From: Trematomus loennbergii
Taxonomy: Eukaryota; Chordata; Actinopteri; Perciformes; Nototheniidae
Direction: 5' to 3'
Length of the DNA: 64,000 bases
Assembly: GCA_012861695.1 (NCBI GenBank)
Contig: JAAOOA010000464.1
Coordinates: forward strand, 62,001-126,000
Both the position numbers and the translations under genes were made by a program. The notes below the pieces were generated by a model. The model searched no databases, was not told the DNA's origin, and saw only the letters and a list, made by a program, of their open reading frames with translations. The number at the start of each line of letters is the position of its first letter. Positions within the stretch are counted from its first letter, which is position 1. Shown here in pieces: positions 34,400 to 45,913 of the stretch.

Positions 34400-35673
34400 A
34401 AGGAGAAATAAGCAAGATACAAGATCAGTTTAATCGCCTAGTAGGTTGTCAACAGAGACAACATTGGACATGGTGCAGGCAGGGACAGTGTACAAAGTTC
34501 ACTGTCAGGTGTAAAGTAGAAGATAAGATAGGATCAAATAATATCAAATAAAAAATAAATATCAAAGTGCCCTTATTTATTGTTTTGTGCTTAATGTATG
34601 CTTGAACTTTGTTTTATAGGGATTAGTGGACATCAGTTAGATGCGTAACCTTCTTTCAAGGCCAGAGTAGTTACAGTGTAAGTGGATTGACATCTAACAT
34701 AACATGGCTGAGTACAATTATAACAATCAATAAAAAAAAGGAAAAATAAATGAATTTCAATTACATTTTTACTTAAATGTGCAAAATATTAGAACATCAG
34801 TCTTTGTGGCATGCAGGTAATCAACTGTAAGCTTTTACCATTAACATGTAGAATGAATGTTGCAAATGACTCATGAAATTATAGCAACTACAATGTATTG
34901 TTCGAGGTAGCATTATGTCCAGCTAGCATGCTAATTGCTAACGTTATATTATCGTTTTATCCGGAGGAAAAGCTAACTAGTTTCCAATCCAGAGAGAAAC
35001 ACCTCGCGTGAAACACACGATTAGTGCCATGAGTTAGTGAAGCAAATTACAGAACATTGCACACTTATTCACAAGTCAAAACGTGTTCATAGCGGGCACG
35101 GCTGAGAATAGCTAGCTAGCTAGATGTTGTTAGCCAGCTTGGACCTATGATAGCCAGTTCTAGCATGGCTAGCTCGATCTACTGAGCAAATAAAAGTACA
35201 TCTGAGACCAGTATTGTGCAGATTAAAACACGGGATTCACGGGGCGTTGTTTGCATTCCGCACAGCCAATCAGACGTATGAACTTTTTTCTCCCACGAAA
35301 GTCCTGCTCTCTAGCAGGGACTGAAACGGAGTAAAATGGTTCTGATGAACTAATTTAGTTCCTGGGGCTTTTTGGTGTGAACGCAAATATATCGTAGTTC
35401 TGATTAACTATTGTGGGAAAAGTACTCCGGTGTGAACGCGCTAAATACAGAGTTTGCAATAACAATTCACATTAGCATTGTGAAAGTTTCGACGAAGATC
35501 TCCCTATATATTGTTGTGTTTCACAACAATAAACACTGTGTTAGCCACTGCCAGTTAGAAGCTAACAAACAACATAAACAGATTAAATAAATGAACTAAA
35601 CCACCATTCTAATATGCCTGCTAGACACTGACTTCAAAACGTCAAATGGTTTAATCTTTCTCATACTACTTAA

Positions 35674-36052
35674 AGGTGGGGTAGGTACGTTTGAGAAACC
35701 GGCTCGAGATCGCTAGAATTTGAAAATACACAACCGGAGAAAATCTGCCACTTCCTTATAGAGCCCCTCCTCCAACACACACGAACGCGCACATGACCAA
35801 TGAGGCACGAGATAAGTTTGTGCATAGATGGAAGGCTGACAGGCAGGTAGGCCATCCAGTATTTTAGCCGGGCCGGCTAAAATGATTGGTCGTACTTTTT
35901 ACAGTATTACGGCTTCCACAGATGACATTTTTTTATGGATTTTTTGTCAAAGCACTTAAGATATTCATTGCTATCGGGATGTTAAGAACATTCCATGGAA
36001 TATAACAAAAAGTGTATCTCGAGCCGGTTTCTCAAACTTACCTACCCCACCT
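35674..36052. mobile_element. TTAA-flanked MITE, 379 bp
   Basis: Exact TTAA lies on each side (35670-35673 and 36053-36056). The inverted ends are AGGTGGGGTAGGTACGTTTG and, reversed, AGGTGGGGTAGGTAAGTTTG, continuing with GAGAAACCGGCTCGAGAT on both. TTAA target use is the mark of piggyBac and Kolobok transposons. Non-coding. Confidence 0.85.
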
Positions 36053-36149
36053 TTAATGGAGAAAATAGACGAGGCGTAGAACCTTTTTTCCAGTTGTGAG
36101 GGTTACCTTTCAAATGTTTTCTGTTACAATTACTAGTTATCTGTAACAA

Positions 36150-36720
36150 ATGTAATAATCTGTAACCTAATCTGAGTATCAAAATATAAAGTAATGTAAC
36201 CTGATTACTTCTCACTAGATTCCCTAAATCTCAAATGCAATGCAAATAAATAAAAGACAAAAGACAAAATAAATAACAATAAGATGTTTTTTTATTTATT
36301 ATCAGAACAATATGACCTTAGAAAAGAAGAAACCAAGATATTTAGGATCAACAATTATTTGATTTATAGAAAAGCTGCGTTTCATGAAGCATATCCAGAC
36401 AGTAGCCTATACACCAACACTGAAACACACGAGCACATACTACAGTTTAAAAAAGCAGAAATAAAATCTGAGCCGACAGAAAATGCTCCGTTTTAGTTTA
36501 ATTGTGTATTAAACTAAAACGGAGCATTTTCTGTCAGCTCAGATTTTATTTCTGCTTTTTCAGTGTGTTAGATTAGTGTGTGTGAGCTTAACTGTGTGTC
36601 AGTTAAGCTCACACACACTAATCTGATTACTTGCTTTTTTATGTAACTGTAAGGGAATACAGTTACCCTTTTTTGTATCCTGATTATATAATCCTGTTAC
36701 ATGTAATCTGTTAGTCCCCA
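36150..36720. repeat. TAATCTGATTAC-type repeat containing two long palindromes
   Basis: Palindrome 1 has arms of about 55 bp (36448-36502 and 36508-36562) with one mismatch around the loop TGTGT. Palindrome 2 has arms of about 25 bp (36570-36594 and 36600-36624), also around TGTGT. Both lie in a repeat with GTAACCTGATTACTT and CTGTTACATGTAATCTGTTA words. The frame at 36284-36496 runs into palindrome 1 and is not convincing as a gene. Confidence 0.85.
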
Positions 36721-37253
36721 AGCCTGTTATTACAATATTAAATATTGCAGCAGAAAATTGAAGCTTGGAGTGAAACTAATTGGATCTGCTCTTGACCCTT
36801 TTGTAGCAGAGCACAAGATTGAACTTGGCAGAAGCACTTTAAAACACCTGCCAAACAAAAAGCAGTCACACCAGGGTCCAGATGGACAGCACTCGCAATA
36901 AATCTTCATTTCCGTGATGGTCAGTGAGCTGTGACAGGGTGCCGTCCAGCAACGGAGACGGCAGGAAGGAGATCCACCTCTGACGGAAATGTCTGCGTAC
37001 ACTTGGACTTGACCTTCAAGTTCTGGCTCTAAGTTAGGGGTTTAATTCCTAATCTTTTTCAAATTGCATTTTTGCATCTTATCGAAACCAGCTTAATGTC
37101 ATTGCACTGAAGCAGCTCTTCAGTGCAATGACCACGCAGTATGATCACCGCAACAATGTTAAGGTCACCTGGAAGCTGTTTTCTACTAATACTGTCTGAG
37201 GATCATAAACCCTTTACAGGTCACTGACGTTATGGATGAAACATGTCCTCTAC
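36721..37253. other. Non-coding stretch
   Basis: No gene. A small hairpin GAAGCAGCTCTTCAGTGCAA, mirrored by TTGCACTGAAG, lies at about 37100-37130. Confidence 0.4.
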
Positions 37254-37353
37254 ACTGAAAAAAGTTAAACAAATCCCATAACTGTTTTATGGTTAGTTGA
37301 AAGCAATTATATTAAGGTAAAACTAATATTTTGTATTTAAAATGTATATTACA

Positions 37354-37560
37354 TTACATTACATGTCATTTGTTAGACGCTTTTATCCAAAGCGACTTAC
37401 ATACATTCAGTACTGTGGGCAATCCACATAGGAGCAATTTGGGGTGAAGTGTCTTGCCCAGGGACACAACGACATGCTGACTGCAGTGGGACTCGCACTT
37501 GCTATCCCCTGATTCAAAGTCCAGCACTCTATCCACTGAGCCAAAGACATAGCGCGTTAG
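37354..37560 (-). mobile_element. tRNA-derived SINE
   Basis: On the minus strand TGGCTCAGTGGATAGAGTGC is a near-canonical tRNA A-box region and GTGCGAGTCCCACTG carries the B box. The tail block AAGTCGCTTTGGATAAAAGC, with GTAATGTAATGTAAT at the end, is the well-known fish SINE/LINE-tail sequence. Confidence 0.8.
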
Positions 37561-37893
37561 TCTATGTTTGATAACCGTAAAGTAGCCTAAATACGCCCTG
37601 CGAGCCGGTTTCGAATCCCGCTCTATCCCTTGTATGTCAGAATATGCATAAATGTAAAGGTGGAGCTTATTTATTATTTTACCATACTTTTGGGTAGGTT
37701 GTGAATAAAATTAATGGATAATTTCAGTTCTTCACCATAATCATTCGTGATTCATTGTCTGTTTATATTATTGTACTTTGTAACAGAATCTAAATCTTCA
37801 AAGTAACTCATGTTATCAAATCAATGAGATTCAGAGTCAAATCTTTGCCTCTCAAATGTAGTGAAGTTGAAGTATTAAGGAGCATGCAAGTAA

Positions 37894-38480
37894 CGGCCCG
37901 TCCACACAGCAGCGTTAAAAAAATCTTGGAACGCTTCTGCCCATCACTTTGAATGGGGTGACGTCACTTTGCCTCACTTTTCGCCGAACTGCATTGTGGG
38001 CAGCAGAGCGGAGATTTTCAGGATTTTCAGGATTCAAAAGTTGAGCAATGTTCAACTTTTGAAGCTGAGGTGGAAGCGTCAGCCAATCAAATCCCGTTTA
38101 TGCAAATCTGACAGTTCAAGCGCTAGCCAATCAAACCGCGTGTATGCTGGGAGAGACATACCGCAGTTCATTTCCTCATATTCCAAAACATGGAGGAGAA
38201 ATTAGCGGTAGGGAATCACCCGGTGCTTTATGACCAGTCCCTATTTACCTACCGGGATACAAACCGGAGGAGCCAGGCATGGAGGGAGGTGGCAGAGACA
38301 GTGTTAGGTTTTCGCCTGTTTGGGGAGTTTATATCCAGTTTACTTCGGGCTTTTTTGCTTCGTATGTCGGGGGCGGGAGATTCATGTGATTGGTTGTTGG
38401 TGCCTTGCTTGCAAAAAATCCCCAAGCTTCAGATACGCCCACCTCCAAGATTTTTTTAACGCTGCTGTGTGGACGGGCCG
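37894..38480. mobile_element. Harbinger-type MITE, 587 bp, 37 bp perfect TIRs
   Basis: The terminal inverted repeats match for 37 bp (CGGCCCGTCCACACAGCAGC onward through AAAAAAATCTTGGA), with TAA on both sides (37891-37893 and 38481-38483). TWA duplications indicate PIF/Harbinger. It sits inside the 3' end of the L2-type LINE ORF2. The frames inside are short and unlike transposases. Confidence 0.88.
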
Positions 38481-38483
38481 TAA

Positions 38484-41400
38484 GAGTTGCAGCGGACCTG
38501 CAGGTTTCTGGGAGTTTGTTCCAGATATTTGGAGCATAATAACTGAACGCTGCTTTCCATGTTTAGTTCTGACTCTGGGGACAGAAAGCTGACCAGTCCC
38601 TGAAGACCTGAGAGTTCTGGATGGTTCATAATTTAGCAGTAGGTCAGACATGTATTTTGGGCCTAAACCATTCAAAGCTTTATAAACCAGCAACAATATT
38701 TTGAAATCTATTCTTTGACACACAGGAAGCCAGTGTAAGGACTTCAGAACAGGAGTGATGTGATCCACTTTCTTAGTGTTAGTGAGGACTCGAGCAGCGG
38801 CGTTCTGAATTAGCTGCAGCTTTCTAATAGATTTTTTAGTGACCTGTAAAGACACCATTGCAGTAGTCGAGTCTACTGAAGATAAAAGCATGGACAAGTT
38901 TTTCCAAATCCTGCTGTGACATTAGTCTTTAATCCTAGATATGTTCTTTAGGTGATAGTAGGCTGATTTAGTAACTGTTTTAATGTGACTGTTGAAACTC
39001 AGGTCAGAGTCCATGACTACACCTAGATTTCTGGCTTTATCTGTTGTTTTGAACATTGCAGACTGAAGCTCAGCGCTAACTTTTATACGTTCTGCCTTGG
39101 CTCCAAAAACCATTACCTCAGTTTTATCTTTGTTTAATTGGAGAAAGTTCTGACACATCCAGTCATTGATTTGTTCAATGCACTTACTCAGTGTTTGAAT
39201 TGGAGCATAATCTCCTGGTGAAATTGTTACGTAAATTTGTGTGTCATCCGCATAGCTATGGTAACTTATTTTGTTGTTTTTCATTATCTGAGCCAGTGGT
39301 AGCATGTAGATGTTAAAGAGAAGAGGCCCCAAGATGGAGCCTTGAGGTACCCCACATGTCATATTTGTCAACTCAGATGTGTATTTACCTATAGAAACAA
39401 AGTTTTTTCTGTCCTTTAAGTAGGACTCAAACCAATTTAGAACTGTTGCCGAAAGTCCCACCCAGTTTTCTAGTCGGTCTAGTAATATGTTGTGGTCAAC
39501 AGTGTCAAACGCAGCACTGAGATCTAATAATACTAACACTGAAGTTCTGCCACTGTCTGTGTTTAAGTGGATGTCATTGAAGACCTTTACAAGAGCAGTC
39601 TCAGTGCTGTGGTTTGGACGAAATCCTGACTGGAACACATCCAAACAGTTATTTAAATGCAAGAAGTTACTCAACTGTTGAAATACAACTTTTTCAATGA
39701 TTTTACCTAGAAATGGCAGGTTTGATATTGGCCTGTAATTGTTCATTACTGAGCATCTAGATTATTCTTTTTTAAGAGCGGTTTAATGACTGCAGTTTTC
39801 AGGGCCTCTGGAAAAATACCTGAGTGAAGAGATGTGTTTACTATATGAAGTAGATCTGAGGCCATGCAAGGAAAAACATCTTTGAAAAATCCTGTTGGAA
39901 TAATATCAAGGCAGCAGGAGGAGGATTTCAGAAGTTGAATAATGTCCTCTAAGTTTTTACCATTAATCTGATGGAATTGTGTCATGGTGTTTGAATTGAT
40001 ATTAGGTGGACATAGGGACAAAACATTTGCTGTACCTGATGCAGAGGCACTGACTGCTTGTCTAATTTTCTGAATTTTGTCAGTGAAGAAGGAGGCAAAA
40101 TCATTGCATGCCCTGGTGGATAGAAATTCAGAGGCTACTGACACTGGGGGTAGTTAGGCCCCGCTCACACGGGACCGTTTGCGTTTATGCACAGTATGCG
40201 TATTAAAAAAGTGTTCCGTTCACATGCATTTGTTTCATTTAACGTGTCTGTTCAAACGAGGCCGCTGGAAACGCTGTAGTACATATGCCGGGACTGTAAG
40301 TGGCGCTGTAACTTCCGCCACAAAATACACCAAAAGCAGTGAAGAAGACTCCGCAGCAGCCCGCAGCAATGTTGCCATGGCTACCCTTCTGTTTACGCCC
40401 CGCCGTGGATTTAGCAACATGTAGTTCATGTAATTCTCCATGTCCACTTGTTGCTAATGGTTGTGGTAGAGGAGCTGTATATTTTTGCACTAATATCTGT
40501 AGCATGGTCAGTAGCAGTAGCACTAGCAGTAGCTACTGACAGGAGGAGGAGCATGTCTCCGTGGAGAGGACTCGCTCAGAGAGATATTCTCTACAAACAC
40601 CGAGTGAGATCCTCCTTTGTCAATATAATGGATCAATGCATGAAATCTGACTCTGTTTATTTTGTTTAAGGAGTATATTGGGCGTTAACAATTCTGGTTT
40701 GCCTTTTATAATATTATTTCATTCAAGAACCCCTTGTGCGTTTAATTAACACAGCCATGCTACAGCAGTGAGCAGGAGAGGTGGGGAAAGGTGGGGCTAT
40801 CGTTATTTTTTCAGGAAATATTCGTATAGAGGTGATTACACGGACTCGGTTGACCCCCAGAGCGTTTCGTTTGCAAATCTATCCACCTTGGGACCCGTTA
40901 TCGTTGTGGGGTCAGTTTCTATCGGCCTCGTGTAAATAATAGGGCTATACGCACGCGAAACTATGCAGATACAAGCAGTTTTCTCCTCGTGTAAACGGCG
41001 CCTTAGTCTGTCGACGGTAGCAAACAAGGTACGTGCGTTGTTTTTGGTAATGATGTCAGAGAAGAAAGACTGTCGTGCGTTTTTCAATTCCAAATTTTAA
41101 AGGCCAAGTCTCTCTTTATAGATTTCAAAGTGAACCAGGAGATTTGTTTTTCGCCACCTACGTTCAGCTTTTCGACACTCTCTTTTTTCTGTTCTCACGG
41201 TCATGGCCTTTCTCCATGGAGATATTTCTTGCCAATCACTTCCTTTACCTTAGTTGGAGCAATGGTATCTATAACATTTTTAATTTTTGAATTAAAATGA
41301 TCTACTAGCTCATTTACTGAGATGTTAGCAGGGGCAAGTGTGGATGAAAAATTATGAGTAAACATTTCCCTAGTATTTTCAGTTAAATATCGCTTTGTGG

Positions 41401-42121
41401 TTACCTCTTTCTGAACATTTTTGTGAACAGAAATAGAGCTCTCAAAGAAAACACAGGAATGATCAGAGAGTGCAACATCAGTCACCACAACCTTTGAGAT
41501 ATTCAGACCCTTTGAGATAATTAAGTCCAGAGTGTGCCCCTTATTGTGCGTGGGCTCCGCCACATGCTGAGTCAGTCCATAGTTATCAAGAACACAAAAC
41601 AGTTCTTTAGCCCCTCTGTCCTGGGGGTTGTCAACATGGATGTTAAAATCACCAACAATGACTAGACGGTCAAAGTCAATACACACTATAGACAGCAGTT
41701 CAGTAAAATCATCAAAAAAGCTTGCACAGTATTTGGGTGGTCTATAGATATTTAGGAACAGAGCTCGAGAGGAGCATTTCAGCTGAAGGGCCACATATTC
41801 AAAAGAAGCAAAGTCCCCATAAGATGTCTTCCTGCATTGAATGGAATCATTGAACAAAATAGCAACTCCACCCCCTTTCTTATGCATTCTTTCCTGACTC
41901 ATAAAACTAAAGTTGGGAGGGGTTGATTCGATAAGAACAGCTGCACTGTTATTTTGTTCAATCCAAGTTTCCGTTAAAAACATAAAATCGAGATTGTGCT
42001 CAGTGATAAAATCATTGATTAAAAATGTTTTTCCTGCCAAAGACCTGACATTTAATAAAGCTAGTTTAAGTTTGTTAAATACACTATCAGTAAAAAATTT
42101 GTGACAAGCTGTGGCTGACAT
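38484..42121 (-). pseudogene. L2-type LINE ORF2: endonuclease and reverse transcriptase, disrupted
   Basis: Reading leftward from ATG at 42121: an APE-type endonuclease with LNVRSLAGK, LTETW, IVGDFNIHVD and ALSDHSCVFF (to about 41200); a linker (ELKNARQSFFSDIITKNNAR); then an 846 bp MITE; then the reverse transcriptase with [48 protein letters not shown] and SYADDTQIYV; and a C-terminus with NIWNKLPE. The YADD catalytic pair is intact. The frame is broken near 41200, by the MITE, at 39746, at about 38900 and near 38590, and a second MITE cuts the end. In a live copy this protein nicks target DNA and reverse transcribes the RNA in place. Confidence 0.88.
40157..41002. mobile_element. Harbinger-like MITE inside LINE ORF2, 846 bp
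   Basis: The ends are GGCCCCGCTCACACG and, reversed, GGCGCCGTTTACACG, with TTA on both sides (40154-40156 and 41003-41005). It splits the LINE frame between FATVDRL (right) and SVASEFLSTRACN (left). An internal block, 40262-40410, is shared with the TTAA element at 62643-63638. Confidence 0.78.
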
Positions 42122-42230
42122 GGAATCACTGCTAAATTTGATAACCTCACACAAACGTTTGAGCACTTCCTGTTTCTAAGCTGATTTACCGCTCTTAATC
42201 TATTACCTATCAACACAGATATCGGCAAAG

Positions 42231-43984
42231 CTACTGGCAGGCAGGGCCCCGGCATGTGCTGGAAAGAGTTGAGAGTGCCATATGCCCTTGAGCCTGGACC
42301 CAGCACATATCAGTAAAGTTTGTTGCGTTTTGTACACACACATCCTTATCAGGCTTCGGAGACTGCAGATGCTTTCTTGAAGGGAGGGGAGGTGGTTGAC
42401 GTAGGCACGGTGATGAAGACGGGGGAGATGGTGCGCGTCTCTGCTTCTGTGATTTTGGTGGGCGTTGTGGAAGGGCGGGGGTAAAGGACATGCTGCCAGG
42501 GGGGGGAGGTGGTTGACGTAGGCTTGTCTTCGGTGATTTTGGTGGGCGTCGTTGAGGGGCGGGGGTAAAGGACATGCTGCCAACCCTGCATATCGCCTTC
42601 ATGCGGTCATCGAACTCCAGGGGGGAGGGCGAGGGTGAAAGGGTGAGCGGAGAGTAGAGAGAGCTGGGGGATGAATGAAGAGTATCCTCAAAGGCGTTGA
42701 CAGGGGGGGTGACGGGCAGTGGAGACTCCTCCATTTGTGTCATAGGTCTCCCATAATCAGAACATTCCTCAGGCGGGTGCAGTGATACTTCTTCAGGGTT
42801 TTCTGCGCGATGTGTTGTGTCTTTCTCCTGTTTTGATTCCTCTTGCCGCTTGTCCTTGGCAGAGGGAACAGATTGCTGACGCAGGCAGTTGAATATGTTA
42901 GAGATAAACAATTTCACTCCTGACTTGTTCAGGCAAACTCCATCTGCCTTAAAAAGATGTCTGCGATCCCAGAAAAAGTTAAAATTGTCAATAAAATGGA
43001 CAGAATGGTCAGTACAGGCAGCTGAAAGCCACGTGTTCATGCAAACAGTCTGCTGAATCTCTCCACTCCTCTTCTGACTGGCGGTAGAGGGCCACTGATG
43101 AACACCTCCGCATTTAGAGAGCTGACAGTTTCCAACAGACATTTAAAGTCTTCTTTCAGCGCTTCTGACTGTTGTTTCACAACATCATTTGTTCCAATAT
43201 GTAGTACCACATTCTTCACAGTCGGATGTTCAGCCCCAATATGCAGGATCTTCTCAGCCAAGTCGGAGACCATATCCTTGGGAAAACAGAGTACTTTGGT
43301 GTTGTTCTTACTACACAGACCTTTTACATCTCTTACAGCAGAGTCACCCACAATCAGAGTTTCAGGCCCAGTCGTTAGCTTTCCCTCTAGCCTTTTACTT
43401 TTGGAGTAGCTATTGGTCCTTACCCTGCTGTGTGAAGAGGACAGGTTATCCAGGTCATCAGAAAGAGATCTCCGGTTCTCGGTCAGCGGAGCGTATCTGT
43501 TCTGGATTGGCACACTTGGTGGTTTAGGAGGATTGTTTGTAGTTCTCCCTTTAGCAGCTGTCCACGGCTGTTTCCTAGTATGAATAGGGGTTGAAGAGGC
43601 ACTCTTCCTGGGTGATAACAATGCAGGCCAGCCGGTCGCATCACAGATTTCAGAGCGCTGGGCTCTGCCTGTTATTCGTCCTCCCAAATCCCATGGAAAT
43701 GATTTACTCTTAGGCTTTGCACCCAGAGAGTTCCAGGGAGGACTACCACTTGTAGATTTATTACCCAGTACACAGCCCTCCTGTTCCTTGGAAACCTTGT
43801 AGCTGCTAACTAGCTGTGAGTTAGCATACCCTTTTCCATTATTTTGCAACACTGGTAAAGTGGTGTTATTCCCACAACATAGTCCATTCACTTCCACGTT
43901 AACTTCCAACCGTTGCATTTTCATTTCCAACACAGCCATCTTCTGTAGAAGTTTGTGGAAGTCATCTGTAGAGAACGGAGGCAT
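42231..43984 (-). pseudogene. L2-type LINE ORF1 with esterase (SGNH-like) domain, frameshifted
   Basis: ATG at 43984 opens a protein whose N-terminus (HKLLQKMAVLEMKMQRLEVN) looks coiled-coil. Then come esterase blocks ETLIVGDSAVRDV (GDS block), VVLHIGTNDV (GTND block) and ISGPLPPVRRG. The frame stops after RFSRLFA near 43037 and resumes one frame over with NTWLSAACTDHSVHFIDNFN and WDRRHLFKADGVCLN. A proline-rich tail with a duplicated GSMSFTPA segment ends near 42231. Esterase-bearing ORF1 is typical of CR1/L2 LINEs. The usual DGxH near the end reads DGVC (TGC, complement of 42933-42935), so the catalytic histidine is lost. Confidence 0.85.
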
Positions 43985-44215
43985 TTTGCTAAACTAGCAT
44001 GCAGTAGCCTACCAGGCTTTAGCTGTTAACGCTACTGTAGGTCGTCGTAAAAATGTTGAAATATGGCTGAAACCCTCCGTCTATTTACGATGAATAACTG
44101 TCCCAGTGATAAGTTAATGTCCAGGAGCCGCTGCTCGAAGTTTTCAGAGAATAAGAATAGGAAAATCAGCATAAAAAGTAAGCAGAGGCAAGAGCAAGCG
44201 AAAAGCGTCTGCACT
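43985..44215 (-). other. Probable 5' UTR of the L2-type LINE
   Basis: This sequence is upstream of ORF1 on the minus strand. No target duplication could be read at the outer edge. Confidence 0.4.
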
Positions 44216-44439
44216 GTAAGAAAGATAAGATAAGGCTTCTAATAATGTATTAAAACTTAAGAACAAAGTATTTAGTAATATAACAATAATGAAAGTGAAA
44301 TATGATGATGAAATATTCAAAACAGAAACATCCATACTTGTTTTATATGTATTTATATATTTAAAACGACAGTAATAATAACAACAATAATTCTTACAAT
44401 ATGTATTGTAAAGTGTAAAATAAAGCTATACAATAAAAA

Positions 44440-44564
44440 CAGTGCAAAATGCAAAAAACCAGCTCACAACAATAAAAACAGTGCAAAAAAACAGTGCAAA
44501 ATGCAAAAAACCTGCTCACCAATAAAAACAGTGCAAAAAAAACAGTGCAAAAAGTTGCACCTGC
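44440..44564. repeat. CAGTGCAAAA minisatellite
   Basis: AATAAAAACAGTGCAAAA and CTGCTCAC(AAC) alternate in about three irregular units. It lies just beyond the stop codon of the minus-strand transposase-like gene. Confidence 0.7.
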
Positions 44565-45499
44565 TCACAACATTTGGTGATTTAAGTGCATCCCCTCTCT
44601 TTTTTTCCCATACTCTCTTTGCTCCAGCACAGCCACTCCATTCCTCATAGGACTGGTCTCTGATTCTTTACAGTACCAATTGCCAAAGTACTGTAAGTGG
44701 GCTGGTGGCTTCCTGTCTTTGTTACAGTTTTTGCAAATTATGGCATCTGTCTTTTTGACATATTTTCTTTTGCCTGATCCAGATGCTCCCTCTCCTCTTT
44801 TCTTTTCCTGTACTGCTGTGTGGTTTACGGCACGTTACTCTGACCGGATGTTAGCGCCTGAGTAGCTGATGGCATAGCTGATGGCAATGGCATATTGAGA
44901 AGCATCATCTGAGAGCTTCCAGGCACAACCTGTGCGGGTCCAGGCACTTGAGGAAGCTGCACAGATAGTACCATGTATGGTGTTGGTGCAGGAAGGGAAG
45001 AGCATAGTGTGGGGTGGTGTGGGACCTGTGAGATGGCCACTGGTTGTGATCTCTTCTGGAGCTTTGCCTCACCAGCAGTGTTTGGTGGCAGAACAAAGGT
45101 GTGAGGCTCAGCCAGACTGCCAGGAACAGATGTCCCTTTCTGCATTGCCACAAGAAGCTGCTCAGGTCCAGCCATGGGAGCGACAGGAGCGGGGATTCCC
45201 TGCTTCAGGATCTGCTGTTCCTGGCCCTGCAACGCCTGCTGAACCTGCGAAAACATGAAACAATCAATATTAAATGAACAACATTTAATATTTGTAATGA
45301 AAAAAAGTTGGGATTATTTGAACAGTAAATCATTTTATTGGTAAGTATTGCAGTGTAAGTATACATGTTTGCAGTATATGTAGTATGCTTATTTACTCAC
45401 CATTGTGTGACAGTTGCAACATTCACTTCTGGGAGCTGGATGGTGTCTCAGTCATCACCTTGGCGTTGGTGATCACGCACTCTCGGATGTGCATATAAG

Positions 45500-45905
45500 C
45501 AGGGGTGCACACAACTTTCTCAGTGAGGTACTCAGATGAGTACTGGAGTCAGTGTTTGGTACTAACTTCTGGCTTCCCTCAAAGTTCCCATGCCCTCTGT
45601 ATCGCGATTGTCAAGGGGGGGGGGGGGGGGGTGTGGTATTGTAGTGTGGTAGTGGAGTACAGCGCAGCGCAGAGCATGTCAACGTTGTGATCAGCTGTTT
45701 TAGCGCAGGGCTGCTGTACAACCGACGTTAACAGCAGCCTGTCTGTGCACACGGAGACCGACTCTGTCGTCCGGTGATCTAACCGCCTTCTGGAAAAGCT
45801 TCACAAGTACGTCGGTACGCAAATGCGCTTTGTGACACAAGTGACGGTACGCATTTCAGATTGTTACCGCGCAGCGTACCTGCGTACCAGTTATGTGCAC
45901 CCCTG
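45500..45905. mobile_element. hAT-type MITE, 406 bp
   Basis: The ends are CAGGGGTGCACACAACT and, reversed, CAGGGGTGCACATAACT. An exact 8 bp target duplication CATATAAG lies at 45492-45499 and 45906-45913. A G run of about 17 lies at 45616-45632. It is inserted between the last two coding segments of the minus-strand transposase-like gene. Confidence 0.9.
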
Positions 45906-45913
45906 CATATAAG

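Larger units (their letters stand above)
30992..35441. mobile_element. Harbinger-like element, 4.45 kb, with nested insertions
   Basis: The outer ends are inverted repeats of roughly 100 bp. The left begins GCGCGTTCACACAAGTACTT and the reverse complement of the right begins GCGCGTTCACACCGGAGTAC; both continue with TTTCCCACAATAGTT. The flanking triplets are TAC (30989-30991) and TAA (35442-35444), consistent with a worn TWA-type 3 bp duplication. An internal minus-strand exon looks like the Myb-like accessory protein of PIF/Harbinger elements. No DDE transposase is visible; insertions of LINE tail, hAT elements and a SINE have displaced the interior. Confidence 0.65.

Noticed and set aside
36284..36496. 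Plus-strand frame ending in the palindrome
   Set aside because: It overlaps a hairpin inside a dispersed repeat and shows no domain.
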